Source of the DNA: an uncultured Opitutia bacterium
GTDB taxonomy: Bacteria; Verrucomicrobiota; Verrucomicrobiia; Opitutales; Coraliomargaritaceae
Direction: 5' to 3'
Length of the DNA: 64,000 nucleotides
NCBI GenBank assembly: GCA_937136395.1
Contig: CAKZOI010000071.1
Location: forward strand, 96,239 to 160,238
The stretch's first letter is position 1, and each line of letters begins with the position of its first letter. The notes under the pieces were generated by a model, which worked only from the letters and a program-made list of their open reading frames with translations, was not told the DNA's origin and searched no databases. A program made the translations under genes and the position numbers. Of the stretch, positions 40,370 through 48,781 are shown in pieces.

Positions 40370-41650
40370 ATGAGCGAAGATAATAATTCAGGATACCTCG
40401 ACATGGACCTCTTGCGGTTTACCACTGCGGGTTCAGTTGACGACGGTAAGAGCACATTGATCGGCCGCCTTCTCTACGATAGTAAGGCAATTTTTGAAGA
40501 CCAGATGGAGGCGATGGAAGTCAGCTCCAAAGCACGTGGTGACGAAAATGTAAACCTTGCACTGTTGACCGACGGCCTCCGTGCAGAACGCGAGCAGGGC
40601 ATTACCATTGATGTGGCGTATCGCTATTTTGCCACACCGAAACGTAAGTTCATCATCGCCGACACGCCGGGGCACATCCAATACACCCGCAACATGGTGA
40701 CGGGTGCGTCGACCGCCAATCTCGCGATCGTATTGATCGATGCGCGTAAGGGGGTGATCGAGCAGACGTGCCGCCACTCATTCATTGCCAACTTGCTGCG
40801 CATCCAACACGTTGTTGTCTGCGTGAACAAGATGGACTTGGTCGATTGGGATGAAGGTGTGTTCAACAAGATCGTCGAGGATTTTAAGAGCTTCGCCTCA
40901 CGCCTCGATAATATTGTTGATGTGACCTTCATACCTGCTTCCGCACTCATCGGTGATAATATCGTCGAGAAGTCCGAGAACATGCCATGGTATCAAGGAC
41001 CGACACTTCTTTACCATTTAGAAACCGTTTATATCGGTGCTGATGAAAATCACGTTGAGGCACGTTTTCCTGTGCAGTGGGTGATTCGCCCACACTCTGA
41101 TAAGTATCATGACTTCCGTGGTTTTGCAGGTCGTGTCGCCGGTGGCGTGTTCAAGCCCGGAGATGCCGTTACTGTGCTGCCTTCAGGCTTTACCTCAACG
41201 ATCAAGTCGATCGAATCGATGGATGGCCCTCAAGAGAAAGTCTTTGCGCCGATGTCAGCAACGATCACACTCGAAGACGAAATCGATATGTCACGTGGTG
41301 ATATGTTGGTTAAAGCCAACAATCGGCCCGACCCGACTCAAGACATTGATGCGATGATTTGCTGGTTTGCATCTGACAAGCAGCTTGCTGGTAGCGGCAA
41401 ATACATCCTTCGTCATACAACTAAGGAAGTGAAAGCGATCGTGACTGAAGTCTGTTATAAGATGAATATCAATACGCTACACAAAATCGAAGACGATTTA
41501 ACCTTGAGCTTAAATGATATCGGCCGTGTCAAAATCCGCACGTCTGCTCCATTGATCGCTGATAGCTACAAGTCGAATCGTATCACAGGTAGTTTCGTGC
41601 TGATCGATCAGTTGACCAACGCCACTGTGGCGGCAGGCATGATTATCTAA
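40370..41650 (+). CDS. cysN: Sulfate adenylyltransferase subunit 1 (GTPase)
   Basis: CysN is the EF-Tu-like GTPase that drives APS synthesis by CysD. The 426 residues show the G1 motif GSVDDGKST (about 17-25), the switch region GITIDVAYRYF, G3 DTPGH and G4 NKMD. Two beta-barrel domains follow. No APS-kinase domain is fused, in keeping with a separate cysC. A strong terminator lies 21 bases downstream. Confidence 0.97.
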   Translation: MSEDNNSGYLDMDLLRFTTAGSVDDGKSTLIGRLLYDSKAIFEDQMEAMEVSSKARGDENVNLALLTDGLRAEREQGITIDVAYRYFATPKRKFIIADTPGHIQYTRNMVTGASTANLAIVLIDARKGVIEQTCRHSFIANLLRIQHVVVCVNKMDLVDWDEGVFNKIVEDFKSFASRLDNIVDVTFIPASALIGDNIVEKSENMPWYQGPTLLYHLETVYIGADENHVEARFPVQWVIRPHSDKYHDFRGFAGRVAGGVFKPGDAVTVLPSGFTSTIKSIESMDGPQEKVFAPMSATITLEDEIDMSRGDMLVKANNRPDPTQDIDAMICWFASDKQLAGSGKYILRHTTKEVKAIVTEVCYKMNINTLHKIEDDLTLSLNDIGRVKIRTSAPLIADSYKSNRITGSFVLIDQLTNATVAAGMII

Positions 41651-41670
41651 GTGCGATAAATACAGTTTCT

Positions 41671-41706
41671 AAAAGCGGCGCATTCATATGAGTGCGCCGC
41701 TTTTTT
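41671..41706 (+). terminator. Terminator after cysN
   Basis: A 17-bp stem (41671-41687 with 41688-41704, one G-U pair) with a GC-rich core AGCGGCGCA is followed by a T run. Confidence 0.93.
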
Positions 41707-41744
41707 GTCGCTGCGTTCGGCAGGGCTTATGCCGTTTCGATAAA

Positions 41745-41969
41745 GGATGGATCGACGCTTGCGAGACACCACAAACATTCGTGCGGCGTGAGACACACCG
41801 ACGGAACAGAGTGGAGATGGCGGAGCAATGGCACTACTTTAAGAGAATTTTTTGGTGGGGTCGCCTCGCCGAGGCGACCCTACCTCTTATAAGGACTGAA
41901 AGCATCCTTAAAGTAGTGCCATTCGAGACAGGCCTGCGCTACCGGATCAAACTCTACTAGAAATGGTAT
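41745..41969 (-). repeat. Cloverleaf-type repeat, copy E, partly deleted, with nested unit
   Basis: The right-hand words (CTAGAAATGGTAT) and part of the core are kept, but the third hairpin and outer arm are missing. Inside is a 95-base unit, 41828-41922, bounded by a perfect 16-base inverted repeat (ATGGCACTACTTTAAG and its complement) around the GC-rich palindrome seen in copies C and D. The repeat edge touches the stop codon of the dGTPase gene. This fills the 318-base gap between cysN and that gene, together with the cysN terminator. Confidence 0.85.
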
Positions 41970-43267
41970 TAGAGCAGCTCAGCAATTGACCCAAAGTCTG
42001 GATCGTAGAGTCGCTTGTAGGTGCGCATGGCGAGTGCATCCGTTAGGCCGGCAGTATAATCGCAAAGTCGACGTTGGCGCTCTGTGTCGCTTTGAGCGGT
42101 GTTGAACAGCTCCTGGACTTGGCTTGGTAGGACCTGTAGCTTTGAGCCATTCTCGCCGCAGTTTTCACGTAGGGCTTTGAAGACGCGCTCCAGAATGTAG
42201 CCGCCTTTAAATTCGATTTGTTGTAACTGTGGAGAGCGGAAAATAAGATCGAGGGCGATCTTCTTGTAGAGTTTCGATTCCGCCTTTGCTTCGGGGTCGA
42301 TCGTGAGGTCGAAGGCGTGCCTTTGCGTGCGATCGCTTAGAAACCCGTCTCGCGGTGTGAGGCTGCAGGCGTTGACAAATTTACCAATACGGCTGCCGAA
42401 GTAGGGTTCGTAGCTGTTGCTGCGGATTTTATCACAGAGTTTCTCGATCCATGCGGATTGCGCACCGTCCAAGCTTTGCGCACTTGCCCATTCGGTTAAG
42501 CTGCCGACGTTGATGTAGCGTGCATGAATTCCGTCGACGATGTCGTTTAGCGAGTAGGCCGTATCATCGGCCCAGTCCATGACTTGGCATTCGATACTTT
42601 TGTAATTGTTGAGTGCTTTCGGATCGCTGAGTAGTGATTCGGGGATCGTATGCCCATCGAATATATGCCTGCGCCACTGAGCCTGTTCGTCGTATATGAA
42701 ATGGTTGTCGGGGTAGTGGACTTTGCCATTAGAAGATTGTTCGATGCGTTCGCAATGAAGCGCTTTATACTTCATCACCCCATCTAGAAATGCGCGAGTC
42801 GGTGCGATGCCTTGAGTGCTGCCAGGGCGCTCGTAAATCAATTCTGTTAGGATGCGTAGCGTCTGACCATTCCCTTCAAAACCACCATACGGAGCCATTA
42901 ACTCGTTCAGTTTACGCTCGCCGATATGACCGAAAGGAGGGTGCCCGAGATCGTGTGCGAGGCCGACGGCTTCGGTAAGGTCGGCATCGATGTAAAACGT
43001 ATCGTTTAAGTGTTCCGAGCTCGCGCGGAGGAATTCACAAATAGAGCGTCCAATCTTAGCCACTTCGATCGAGTGTGTCAGGCGTGTCCGGTAAAAGTCA
43101 TATTCGCCCGATTGGAATACTTGGGTCTTCGATTGGAGCCTTCGAAAGGGGTATGAGAAAATTATACGGTCTCGTTCTATCTGGAAAGCATTGCGGTAAT
43201 CACCCACTGGAGTCGGGGTGTTGTCAACGCGTTCGAGATCAAAGGGATTATAAAATTCGTTCTTCAT
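41969..43267 (-). CDS. dgt: Deoxyguanosinetriphosphate triphosphohydrolase (dGTPase)
   Basis: This HD-domain enzyme cleaves dNTPs to nucleoside and triphosphate. In the 432 residues, [11 protein letters not shown] and [16 protein letters not shown] (about 42-75) supply the first HD-fold histidine, and [12 protein letters not shown] gives the metal-binding HD pair. The later [16 protein letters not shown] supplies the last aspartate. The gene ends at the edge of a repeat and diverges from a small exported protein gene. Confidence 0.94.
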   Translation of the reverse strand: MKNEFYNPFDLERVDNTPTPVGDYRNAFQIERDRIIFSYPFRRLQSKTQVFQSGEYDFYRTRLTHSIEVAKIGRSICEFLRASSEHLNDTFYIDADLTEAVGLAHDLGHPPFGHIGERKLNELMAPYGGFEGNGQTLRILTELIYERPGSTQGIAPTRAFLDGVMKYKALHCERIEQSSNGKVHYPDNHFIYDEQAQWRRHIFDGHTIPESLLSDPKALNNYKSIECQVMDWADDTAYSLNDIVDGIHARYINVGSLTEWASAQSLDGAQSAWIEKLCDKIRSNSYEPYFGSRIGKFVNACSLTPRDGFLSDRTQRHAFDLTIDPEAKAESKLYKKIALDLIFRSPQLQQIEFKGGYILERVFKALRENCGENGSKLQVLPSQVQELFNTAQSDTERQRRLCDYTAGLTDALAMRTYKRLYDPDFGSIAELL

Positions 43268-43321
43268 GCAGATTTATCGACTTAGTCTTGAACAGTCAGT
43301 GGATTTCGTTGTCTTATCTCA

Positions 43322-43951
43322 ATGATGAAATACCCCTATATACAAAGAGCCCTAACTCTATTTACAGCAAGTATTCTACTCTCAATCTTTACCTCGCATA
43401 GCGCGGAAGCCCGTGTTGGAGAGAGCAAAGAGTCCATTGAGCGTCGCTTGACTTCATCTGGTGGCATTATTTACCGAGATGACAAACTTGAGGCCGCGCG
43501 ACGACGCGGGATGCCTTATATGCAATATATGGAGTTTTTGGGCAGCTCTGCCGATGTTAGGATCTATTTTAAAAGCGCGGACGGACGTCGTCCGACATCT
43601 TCTGAACTCGAAGAAAAGCGTGTGAATGCAGGCTGGGACTTGCATGTTGTGTATATCAACGGCAAGTCTGTCCTTGAGGTGTATAAGCGCAGCCAATCGA
43701 TGAGCGGATACGAGTCGAACCAGTTGATTGCACTTCAAGGCGGCGGCTCTGGTTGGAAAAAGGTTGGCAAAGAAGAAGCTGAAGCGAGTGCGTTTGGTTA
43801 CGATATGGAATCCAGCGATGGTTCAGTCCGTGCGAAGAAATTGGGCGGCGACCGTATTCTATTCGTGGATGCTAAGGTCGATGCTGGACTGGCCGAAATG
43901 AGAACCAATGACCTTTTGGAAAAAGCACCGCTAAGTGTTGAAGGCTTTTAG
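43322..43951 (+). CDS. Exported protein of unknown function
   Basis: I do not recognise this 209-residue protein. It has a signal peptide (about 1-30, ending HSAEA) and a soluble mixed alpha/beta body with the segments ESKESIERRLTSSGG, WDLHVVYINGKSVLEVYKR and GGGSGWKKVGKEEAE. The central region repeats the themes of surface-exposed periplasmic proteins but has no catalytic motif I can name. It begins 54 bases from the divergent dgt start. The next gene, a glycine-zipper lipoprotein, begins about 50 bases after it and may be co-transcribed. Confidence 0.75.
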   Translation: MMKYPYIQRALTLFTASILLSIFTSHSAEARVGESKESIERRLTSSGGIIYRDDKLEAARRRGMPYMQYMEFLGSSADVRIYFKSADGRRPTSSELEEKRVNAGWDLHVVYINGKSVLEVYKRSQSMSGYESNQLIALQGGGSGWKKVGKEEAEASAFGYDMESSDGSVRAKKLGGDRILFVDAKVDAGLAEMRTNDLLEKAPLSVEGF

Positions 43952-44000
43952 TGGCCCATCTCATGCTCTAGATTGCATTCTGCCGACCACCTACTATTTT

Positions 44001-44558
44001 ATGCTTATGAACAAATTTTCTGTAACCTCTCTACTACTCGCATGTGTTGTATTGCTGAGTGCGTGTTCGTCATCAAATAGTGGCACTCGTGGTCGTGATA
44101 TTGGTATCGTCGCAGGTGCCATTTTAGGTGGAATCGCGGGCTCTCAAATGGGGGACCGCAGTGACACCAACGTAATCGCTGGTGCGGTGATCGGAGGCGC
44201 GCTTGGAGGTGTCGCTGGTAATTCGATGGATAAACGTAAGGAAGAGCTCGAAGCTGCGGAAGCGCAACGTCAATACGAGTATGAGCAGGAAGTGCGTGAG
44301 CAAAACAAACTCGAGGAAGACATCAAGGCGCTTCAAGAGAAACGAGTGCGCGATGAGATTGCCCGCAAGGTAACCGCTTCCGATGTGGCAGCTGCGGAAC
44401 GTGAAGCCGCTCGTGTAGAGGCGGAGCTCGCGGCCAAGAAAAAGGCTTACGAAGAGTCGCAAGCTCGTGCTCGTCGTATCCAAGAAGCGCAAGCTCGTAT
44501 CGCCAAGGCGCAAGAAGAACTCGCCGAACTGGAGCGTCAAGAAAACGGTCAATACTAG
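44001..44558 (+). CDS. Glycine-zipper lipoprotein with coiled coil
   Basis: This is an exported lipoprotein of about 185 residues. I choose the ATG at 44001 (or 44007, MNKFSVTSLL) because the lipobox LLSAC then ends a normal signal peptide; the frame opens earlier at 43935. Two glycine-zipper segments (GIVAGAILGGIAGSQMG and VIAGAVIGGALGGVAGNSM) resemble YMGG/OmpA-like small outer-membrane proteins. The last ~115 residues are a charged Ala/Glu/Arg coiled coil. It may help hold the envelope together; this is inferred. Confidence 0.82.
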   Translation: MLMNKFSVTSLLLACVVLLSACSSSNSGTRGRDIGIVAGAILGGIAGSQMGDRSDTNVIAGAVIGGALGGVAGNSMDKRKEELEAAEAQRQYEYEQEVREQNKLEEDIKALQEKRVRDEIARKVTASDVAAAEREAARVEAELAAKKKAYEESQARARRIQEAQARIAKAQEELAELERQENGQY

Positions 44559-44581
44559 GCGCACCTCAGACAAATATTTCT

Positions 44582-44613
44582 AAAAGGTAGATCTTTGCGT
44601 CTGCCTTTTTTTG
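44582..44613 (+). terminator. Terminator after the lipoprotein gene
   Basis: A 10-bp stem (44582-44591 with 44600-44609, one G-U pair) and a run of T lie 24 bases after the stop codon. Confidence 0.85.
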
Positions 44614-44653
44614 TCCATACCTTATTGAAACGCCCCATTAACACCTAATTATA

Positions 44654-46294
44654 ATGAACCTCACCCTACAAAAAATCCTAATTAGCCTCAGCTTTTGTTG
44701 CCTCACCAGTGGCGTGTTGGCATCCTTGGCTCCCCAGCATTTAGTCTTCACCTACATGGGGGACCCTTCCACCACATTGACCGCGAATTGGCAATTGATC
44801 GGTGAGGATCAGTCGGTTGATGACGCCGTTGTTTATTACGATACGGTTTCCCATGCGGGTAAAGTATCGGAGTATGCGCAACATACGCACGGAGACGTTT
44901 TCACCATAAAAGGTTTACCAGATCGTTCGATTGCTCGTGTGCAACTCACCGACTTAAAGCCAAATACGAGCTATTATATCGTGGTCGGTCATGGTGATGG
45001 AAGCTTTGCAGATGAAGTCAAGGTGCGCACTATCCCTGCCGACGATCGTCCACTCCGTTTCGTCACTGGAGGCGACATGGGCACCACTGAAGATGTCCGA
45101 GTCTTGTTGAAAAATGCCGCGACCTTCGACCCGAGTTTTGCTGCAATTGGCGGTGATATTGCCTATGCAAATGGTAAGCTCGGAAGCGTTGGCGAGTGGG
45201 ATAAATGGTTGACCTATTATACCGAAGAGATGGTCACTGCAGACGGGCATACGATCCCCATGCTCCTCGCAATCGGTAACCACGAAGTCAAAGGTGCCTA
45301 CAATAAAACGCCCGAAGAGGCCCCGTTCTTTTTCGGATTCTTTGGACAAGATCCAGACAAGAGCTATTTTGCCCGACGTTTTGGTCAGAATTTATTATTG
45401 CTGGTGCTCGACAGTGGCCATGTCGCCAAGCACGAATCACAAGTCGAGTGGATCGGTAAAGTGCTAGAGCAACACGAGTCCACCCCACATACCAGCGCCA
45501 TCTACCATGTGCCGCTTTACCCCAGCCACCGTGATTTCATGTGGCGATTTTCCGAGCAAGGACGTCAGCATTGGGCGCCCATCTTCGATCAGTATGGGCT
45601 CACCGTTGCTTTTGAAAATCACGATCATACCTTCAAACGCAGTCACTTCATTAAAGATGGCAAAGTCGTCGACGAAGGGGAGGGCACGCTTTATATTGGC
45701 GATGGTTGCTGGGGGCGCGGAGTCCGGCCGATTGATTACGAGCTTCCTTGGTATTTAAAAACAGCGGGCAGTATTCAGCACTTCTGGGTGGTCGACTGCG
45801 ATGCCGATAGCATGATGTATCGAGCGGTCGATATAGAGAACCAAGTGTTTGATGTGTTCCCAGATTCTGCCCCAGGTGCGAAGGAAGCGCGCGAAGCATT
45901 CGCGGCGAAGTCACACATTTACAAATTGCCTCAAGGGATCGTGAGCTGCACCGCGATCATTGACGACGGGGCCGCATGGAAGGGCAGCGATGTCACTGTA
46001 ACACTGAAGAATACCTTTGAGCACCCAGTGACCCTCGAATTGCAGACGAAGATTAGAGGTGCAGCGGTTCAAGCGATTGGTTTGCCCGTAGAAGCGCTGT
46101 CACTGCAACCCGGCGAGAGCCAGCAGTTCAAGGTGTCTTGGGCACCTGCCGATGAAAAAGTAATTAAACTCAAGCGAGTAAAGCTAGGGTTTGAAGTGAG
46201 CCTGGAGTTACACCATCCCGACTATGAGACACCAGTGCGCTACAGTGGTGGTCCTGACATTACGATCAAGCCGTCTAAAGCTTCATCCATGTAG
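44654..46294 (+). CDS. Purple-acid-phosphatase-like metallophosphoesterase
   Basis: This is a 546-residue exported enzyme with a signal peptide (ending SGVLA). Residues about 25-130 form a fibronectin-III-like N-terminal domain, as in plant-type purple acid phosphatases. The metallophosphatase core shows GGDMGT, GGDIAYANG (about residue 170), GNHE (about 206) and the HDHTFKR segment with the last histidines. The C-terminal ~120 residues form another beta domain. It would release phosphate from organic esters in the periplasm or outside; the substrate is unknown. It stands after a terminator and is likely monocistronic. Confidence 0.88.
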   Translation: MNLTLQKILISLSFCCLTSGVLASLAPQHLVFTYMGDPSTTLTANWQLIGEDQSVDDAVVYYDTVSHAGKVSEYAQHTHGDVFTIKGLPDRSIARVQLTDLKPNTSYYIVVGHGDGSFADEVKVRTIPADDRPLRFVTGGDMGTTEDVRVLLKNAATFDPSFAAIGGDIAYANGKLGSVGEWDKWLTYYTEEMVTADGHTIPMLLAIGNHEVKGAYNKTPEEAPFFFGFFGQDPDKSYFARRFGQNLLLLVLDSGHVAKHESQVEWIGKVLEQHESTPHTSAIYHVPLYPSHRDFMWRFSEQGRQHWAPIFDQYGLTVAFENHDHTFKRSHFIKDGKVVDEGEGTLYIGDGCWGRGVRPIDYELPWYLKTAGSIQHFWVVDCDADSMMYRAVDIENQVFDVFPDSAPGAKEAREAFAAKSHIYKLPQGIVSCTAIIDDGAAWKGSDVTVTLKNTFEHPVTLELQTKIRGAAVQAIGLPVEALSLQPGESQQFKVSWAPADEKVIKLKRVKLGFEVSLELHHPDYETPVRYSGGPDITIKPSKASSM

Positions 46295-46359
46295 GCCGCG
46301 CTGTAGATAGTTGGGCTCACGCCTAGACCACTTGATTTCAAATCCTCCAATAACGAACT

Positions 46360-46572
46360 TTGACATGTTTGAGCGGGTCCCTAATCTGCCAACGAACGAA
46401 TGTCTCACTGACTGATAAGCTCGAAGAATTCGTCAACCAACTGGTTGAGCAAGGACGCTATCGCTCCGCCAGTGAGGTGGTGCGCGAGGGGCTTCGGCTT
46501 CTGGAAATCCGCGAAGCGCAGCTTCAGCCGAAACCGGACACGAAGAAGAAAGCCAAGCCCTCAAAAGGCTAA
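46360..46572 (+). CDS. ParD-like antitoxin, orphan
   Basis: This is a 70-residue ribbon-helix-helix protein of the ParD/CopG type. The part TNVSLTDKLEEFVNQLVEQG followed by RYRSASEVVREGLRLLE matches the family over its whole length. The start is doubtful. The only in-frame start is TTG at 46360, which gives an unusual first ten residues, and an ATG in another frame at 46365 hints at a lost base. No parE toxin gene is next to it, so it may be a remnant. Confidence 0.65.
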   Translation: MTCLSGSLICQRTNVSLTDKLEEFVNQLVEQGRYRSASEVVREGLRLLEIREAQLQPKPDTKKKAKPSKG

Positions 46573-46669
46573 CAAACAGCTGTCTGCCCACTAAAAAGAA
46601 AACCGCTAAACACACAGAGCCTTTTGAGAAGCAGTTTTCTAAAGTGGCCATCACTCTGAATTTTAAACC

Positions 46670-47722
46670 ATGAGCAAACAGAAGAAAACGCCATCCAAAA
46701 GCTCCAGTGCTGAGTATCTGACCTTCGTGGCTTCCACTGGCGCAAGCGAGAACTCAGTCGAAATGCGCTATGAAGATGAAAACATCTGGCTCACTCAAAA
46801 GCTCATGGCGGAGCTCTACAATGTCTCGGTCCCCGCGATCAACCAGCACCTAAAACGGCTCATCGCCGACTCGGAAATCGACGAAGGCTCAGCTATTAAG
46901 AAATTCTTAATAACTGCTTCTGACGGCAAAAACTACCAGACCAAGCACTACAACCTTCAAGCCATCATTTCCGTTGGCTTCAAAGTTGAAAATGAGCGCG
47001 CCGTGCAATTCCGCAAATGGGCGCGCCAGATCGTCAAAGACTACACGATTCAGGGCTGGACGATGGACTCTGAACGCTTGAAGCAAGGCGGCAACCTTAC
47101 CGACGAATTCTTCGAGCGGCAACTCGCCCAGATACGCGAGATTCGCCTGAGTGAGCGGAAGTGCTACCAGAAAATCACCGACATCTACGCCACCTAGATT
47201 GATTATGATGCCACCGCTGCTGCCACCAAACGTTTCTTCGCTGCCGTGCAGAATAAGCTGCACTTTGCCATCCATGGCAACACCGCTGCCGAAGTTATCG
47301 TTGATCGTGCCGATCACCAGAAACAGAACATGGGGCTGACGACTTGGGGAGCACCCAAGGGCAAAATTCTGAAATACGATGTATCCATTGCGAAGAATTA
47401 CCTCTCCGATGCCGAATTGGAACAGCTACAGCGCATTGTTTCCGCCTACCTCGACATGGCCGAACTACAAGCCATGCGTAAAATCCCCATGAGCATGGCC
47501 GATTGGGAAACCCGCCTCAACGGTTTCCTCCAGCTCTTCGATCGCGAAGTGCTCCAAGACGCTGGCAAAGTCACCGCAGAACTCGCCAAAGCCCACGCTG
47601 AATCCGAATTCGAGAAATACCGAATCACGCAAGACCGGCTTCATAAAAGTGATTTTGATCACTGCTTGGAAGACTTGGAATCAAAACTTAAGAAGGCAAA
47701 CAACAACACCGAGGATGCCTGA
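46670..47722 (+). pseudogene. RhuM family protein, interrupted by one TAG codon
   Basis: The two halves (46670-47197 and 47198-47722) are in the same frame and together read as one ~350-residue RhuM protein. The only interruption is a TAG at 47195-47197, between KITDIYAT and IDYDATAATKRFF; family members have a normal residue there. The N-terminal part has the DNA-binding-like region (NIWLTQKLMAELYNV). RhuM proteins are often carried in type I restriction loci or other islands, and their role is unknown. It is either a pseudogene with a point mutation or relies on readthrough. Confidence 0.85.
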
Positions 47723-47840
47723 GAATGATTCACTATTCTCCACCCCAAGCACCGCGCAACAGCCAAATTCACCAATGAATGTGCGAGAACTGGCCTGGAT
47801 GAATAAAACCGATACTCAGAAAGGAGAGATCAATGAGTAA
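47715..47840 (+). CDS. Small ORF between RhuM and KilA-N genes
   Basis: This frame encodes 41 residues. Its ATG overlaps the end of the RhuM frame by eight bases, and its stop overlaps the next start. It contains the segment VRELAWMNKTDTQKG. I recognise no family. The ribosome site AAAGGAG of the next gene lies within it. It may be a real small gene or a fragment of a deleted one. Confidence 0.3.
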   Translation: MPENDSLFSTPSTAQQPNSPMNVRELAWMNKTDTQKGEINE

Positions 47841-48129
47841 AACAAACCGTAAGATCGAGATTCTCGATACCGCGATTTCCATCTCTCGCATTGCCGAGGA
47901 AGACTTCATCTCACTGACAGATATTACTCGCCACCAGGATAAGAAGCGTTCTGATGATCTTATTCGGAACCGCAACACTCTCGAATTTCTCGGGATTTGG
48001 GAAAAATTCATAACCCCGATTTTAATTCCGTCGAATTCGACGGGTTTAGAATGCAGGCAGGTCTCAACAGCTTTAACCTCCTGTAATCGTTGGGTTCTCG
48101 ATCTCGTTTTACTCGATCGAAGTGTCTAA
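47833..48129 (+). pseudogene. KilA-N domain gene, frameshifted and cut short
   Basis: The first ~56 residues (KIEILDTAISISRIAEEDFI, then SLTDITRHQDKKRSDDLIRN) match the KilA-N DNA-binding domain of phage and island proteins. After IWEKF the frame reads noise. The next frame over gives NPDFNSVEFDGFRMQAGLNS, which is the correct continuation, so one base has been gained near 48010. About five residues are also missing after DDLIRN. The true sequence ends at about 48083, where repeats begin. It has a strong Shine-Dalgarno site (AAAGGAGAGATCAATG), unlike the host genes. Confidence 0.75.
48097..48122 (+). repeat. 26-base direct repeat, left copy
   Basis: CTCGATCTCGTTTTACTCGA plus six bases is found here and again at 48265-48290. 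Each copy can form a small hairpin (TCGAT/ATCGA). The pair brackets about 142 gene-less bases between the KilA-N remnant and the tRNA. Confidence 0.7.
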
Positions 48130-48264
48130 AAGTGATTCGGAGAGTAGCATATAGACATATTGGAACTCTGGCATGCCGGGGCGTAGGGAGAGGAAAACGA
48201 CGAAGGGTTTCGGTGACACGGTCCGGCTTCGGCGGCGCAAGCGCCTTACTTCGCCGCGACAGGC

Positions 48265-48290
48265 CTCGATCTCGTTTTACTCGATCGAAG
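48265..48290 (+). repeat. 26-base direct repeat, right copy
   Basis: This is identical to 48097-48122. It ends two bases before the CCA end of the tRNA-Ile gene on the other strand. Bases 48123-48264 between the copies show no gene. Confidence 0.7.
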
Positions 48291-48292
48291 CC

Positions 48293-48420
<128 letters not shown>

Positions 48421-48483
48421 GCAGGGGACTGGTCCCCAAGTCATTGCTTTCAGCAATGGATGTCGTCGCTGCGCTCCTCGGAA

Positions 48484-48557
48484 CTAACCACTGAGCTACA
48501 GGCCCGCTTGGAAAAGATGTTAAGAAAAGGTATATTTGAGCCTCGTCGAACTATTTC
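48484..48557 (-). repeat. Duplicated tRNA-Ile 5' fragment
   Basis: This copy has the upstream region and only the first 22 bases of the tRNA (GGGCCTGTAGCTCAGTGGTT). The rest is replaced by 63 unrelated bases (48421-48483) that contain GGGGACTGGTCCCC and ATTGCTTTCAGCAAT palindromes. It cannot make a tRNA. Confidence 0.8.
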
Positions 48558-48589
48558 GTCATGAAATTCACAGAGAGTGCTATAAAGAT

Positions 48590-48781
48590 CTATTGATCAC
48601 TGTGTGTTTCTGCGACCACGGTGTCTTCATCCAGATAGAACTGAATCGTCATTGGCCGGCAACAGACTTCACAGTCGTAGTCCCATTCCGTTGGTGTTTC
48701 GGAGGGGGATGGACCCGAGACGCTGAATGTTTCAAAGCAGCTGGGGCAGGTGACGAGACAGTTCTGTGAAAACTGCATCAT
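48590..48781 (-). CDS. CPXCG-motif cysteine-rich small protein
   Basis: This 63-residue zinc-ribbon-like protein has two cysteine pairs, CPSC (about 12-15) and CEVCCRP (about 37-43), as in the CPXCG family. The function is unknown. Its ATG overlaps the addA stop codon in ATGA, so it is coupled to the repair operon. A second ATG follows directly. Confidence 0.88.
   Translation of the reverse strand: MMQFSQNCLVTCPSCFETFSVSGPSPSETPTEWDYDCEVCCRPMTIQFYLDEDTVVAETHSDQ

Noticed and set aside
46360..46660. Complete ParDE toxin-antitoxin module
   Set aside because: No ParE-like frame exists on either strand near the ParD-like gene; the opposite-strand frame at 46433-46654 has no toxin features.
48484..48557. 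Possible second tRNA gene
   Set aside because: Only the first 22 bases of the tRNA are present; no anticodon or T arm follows.
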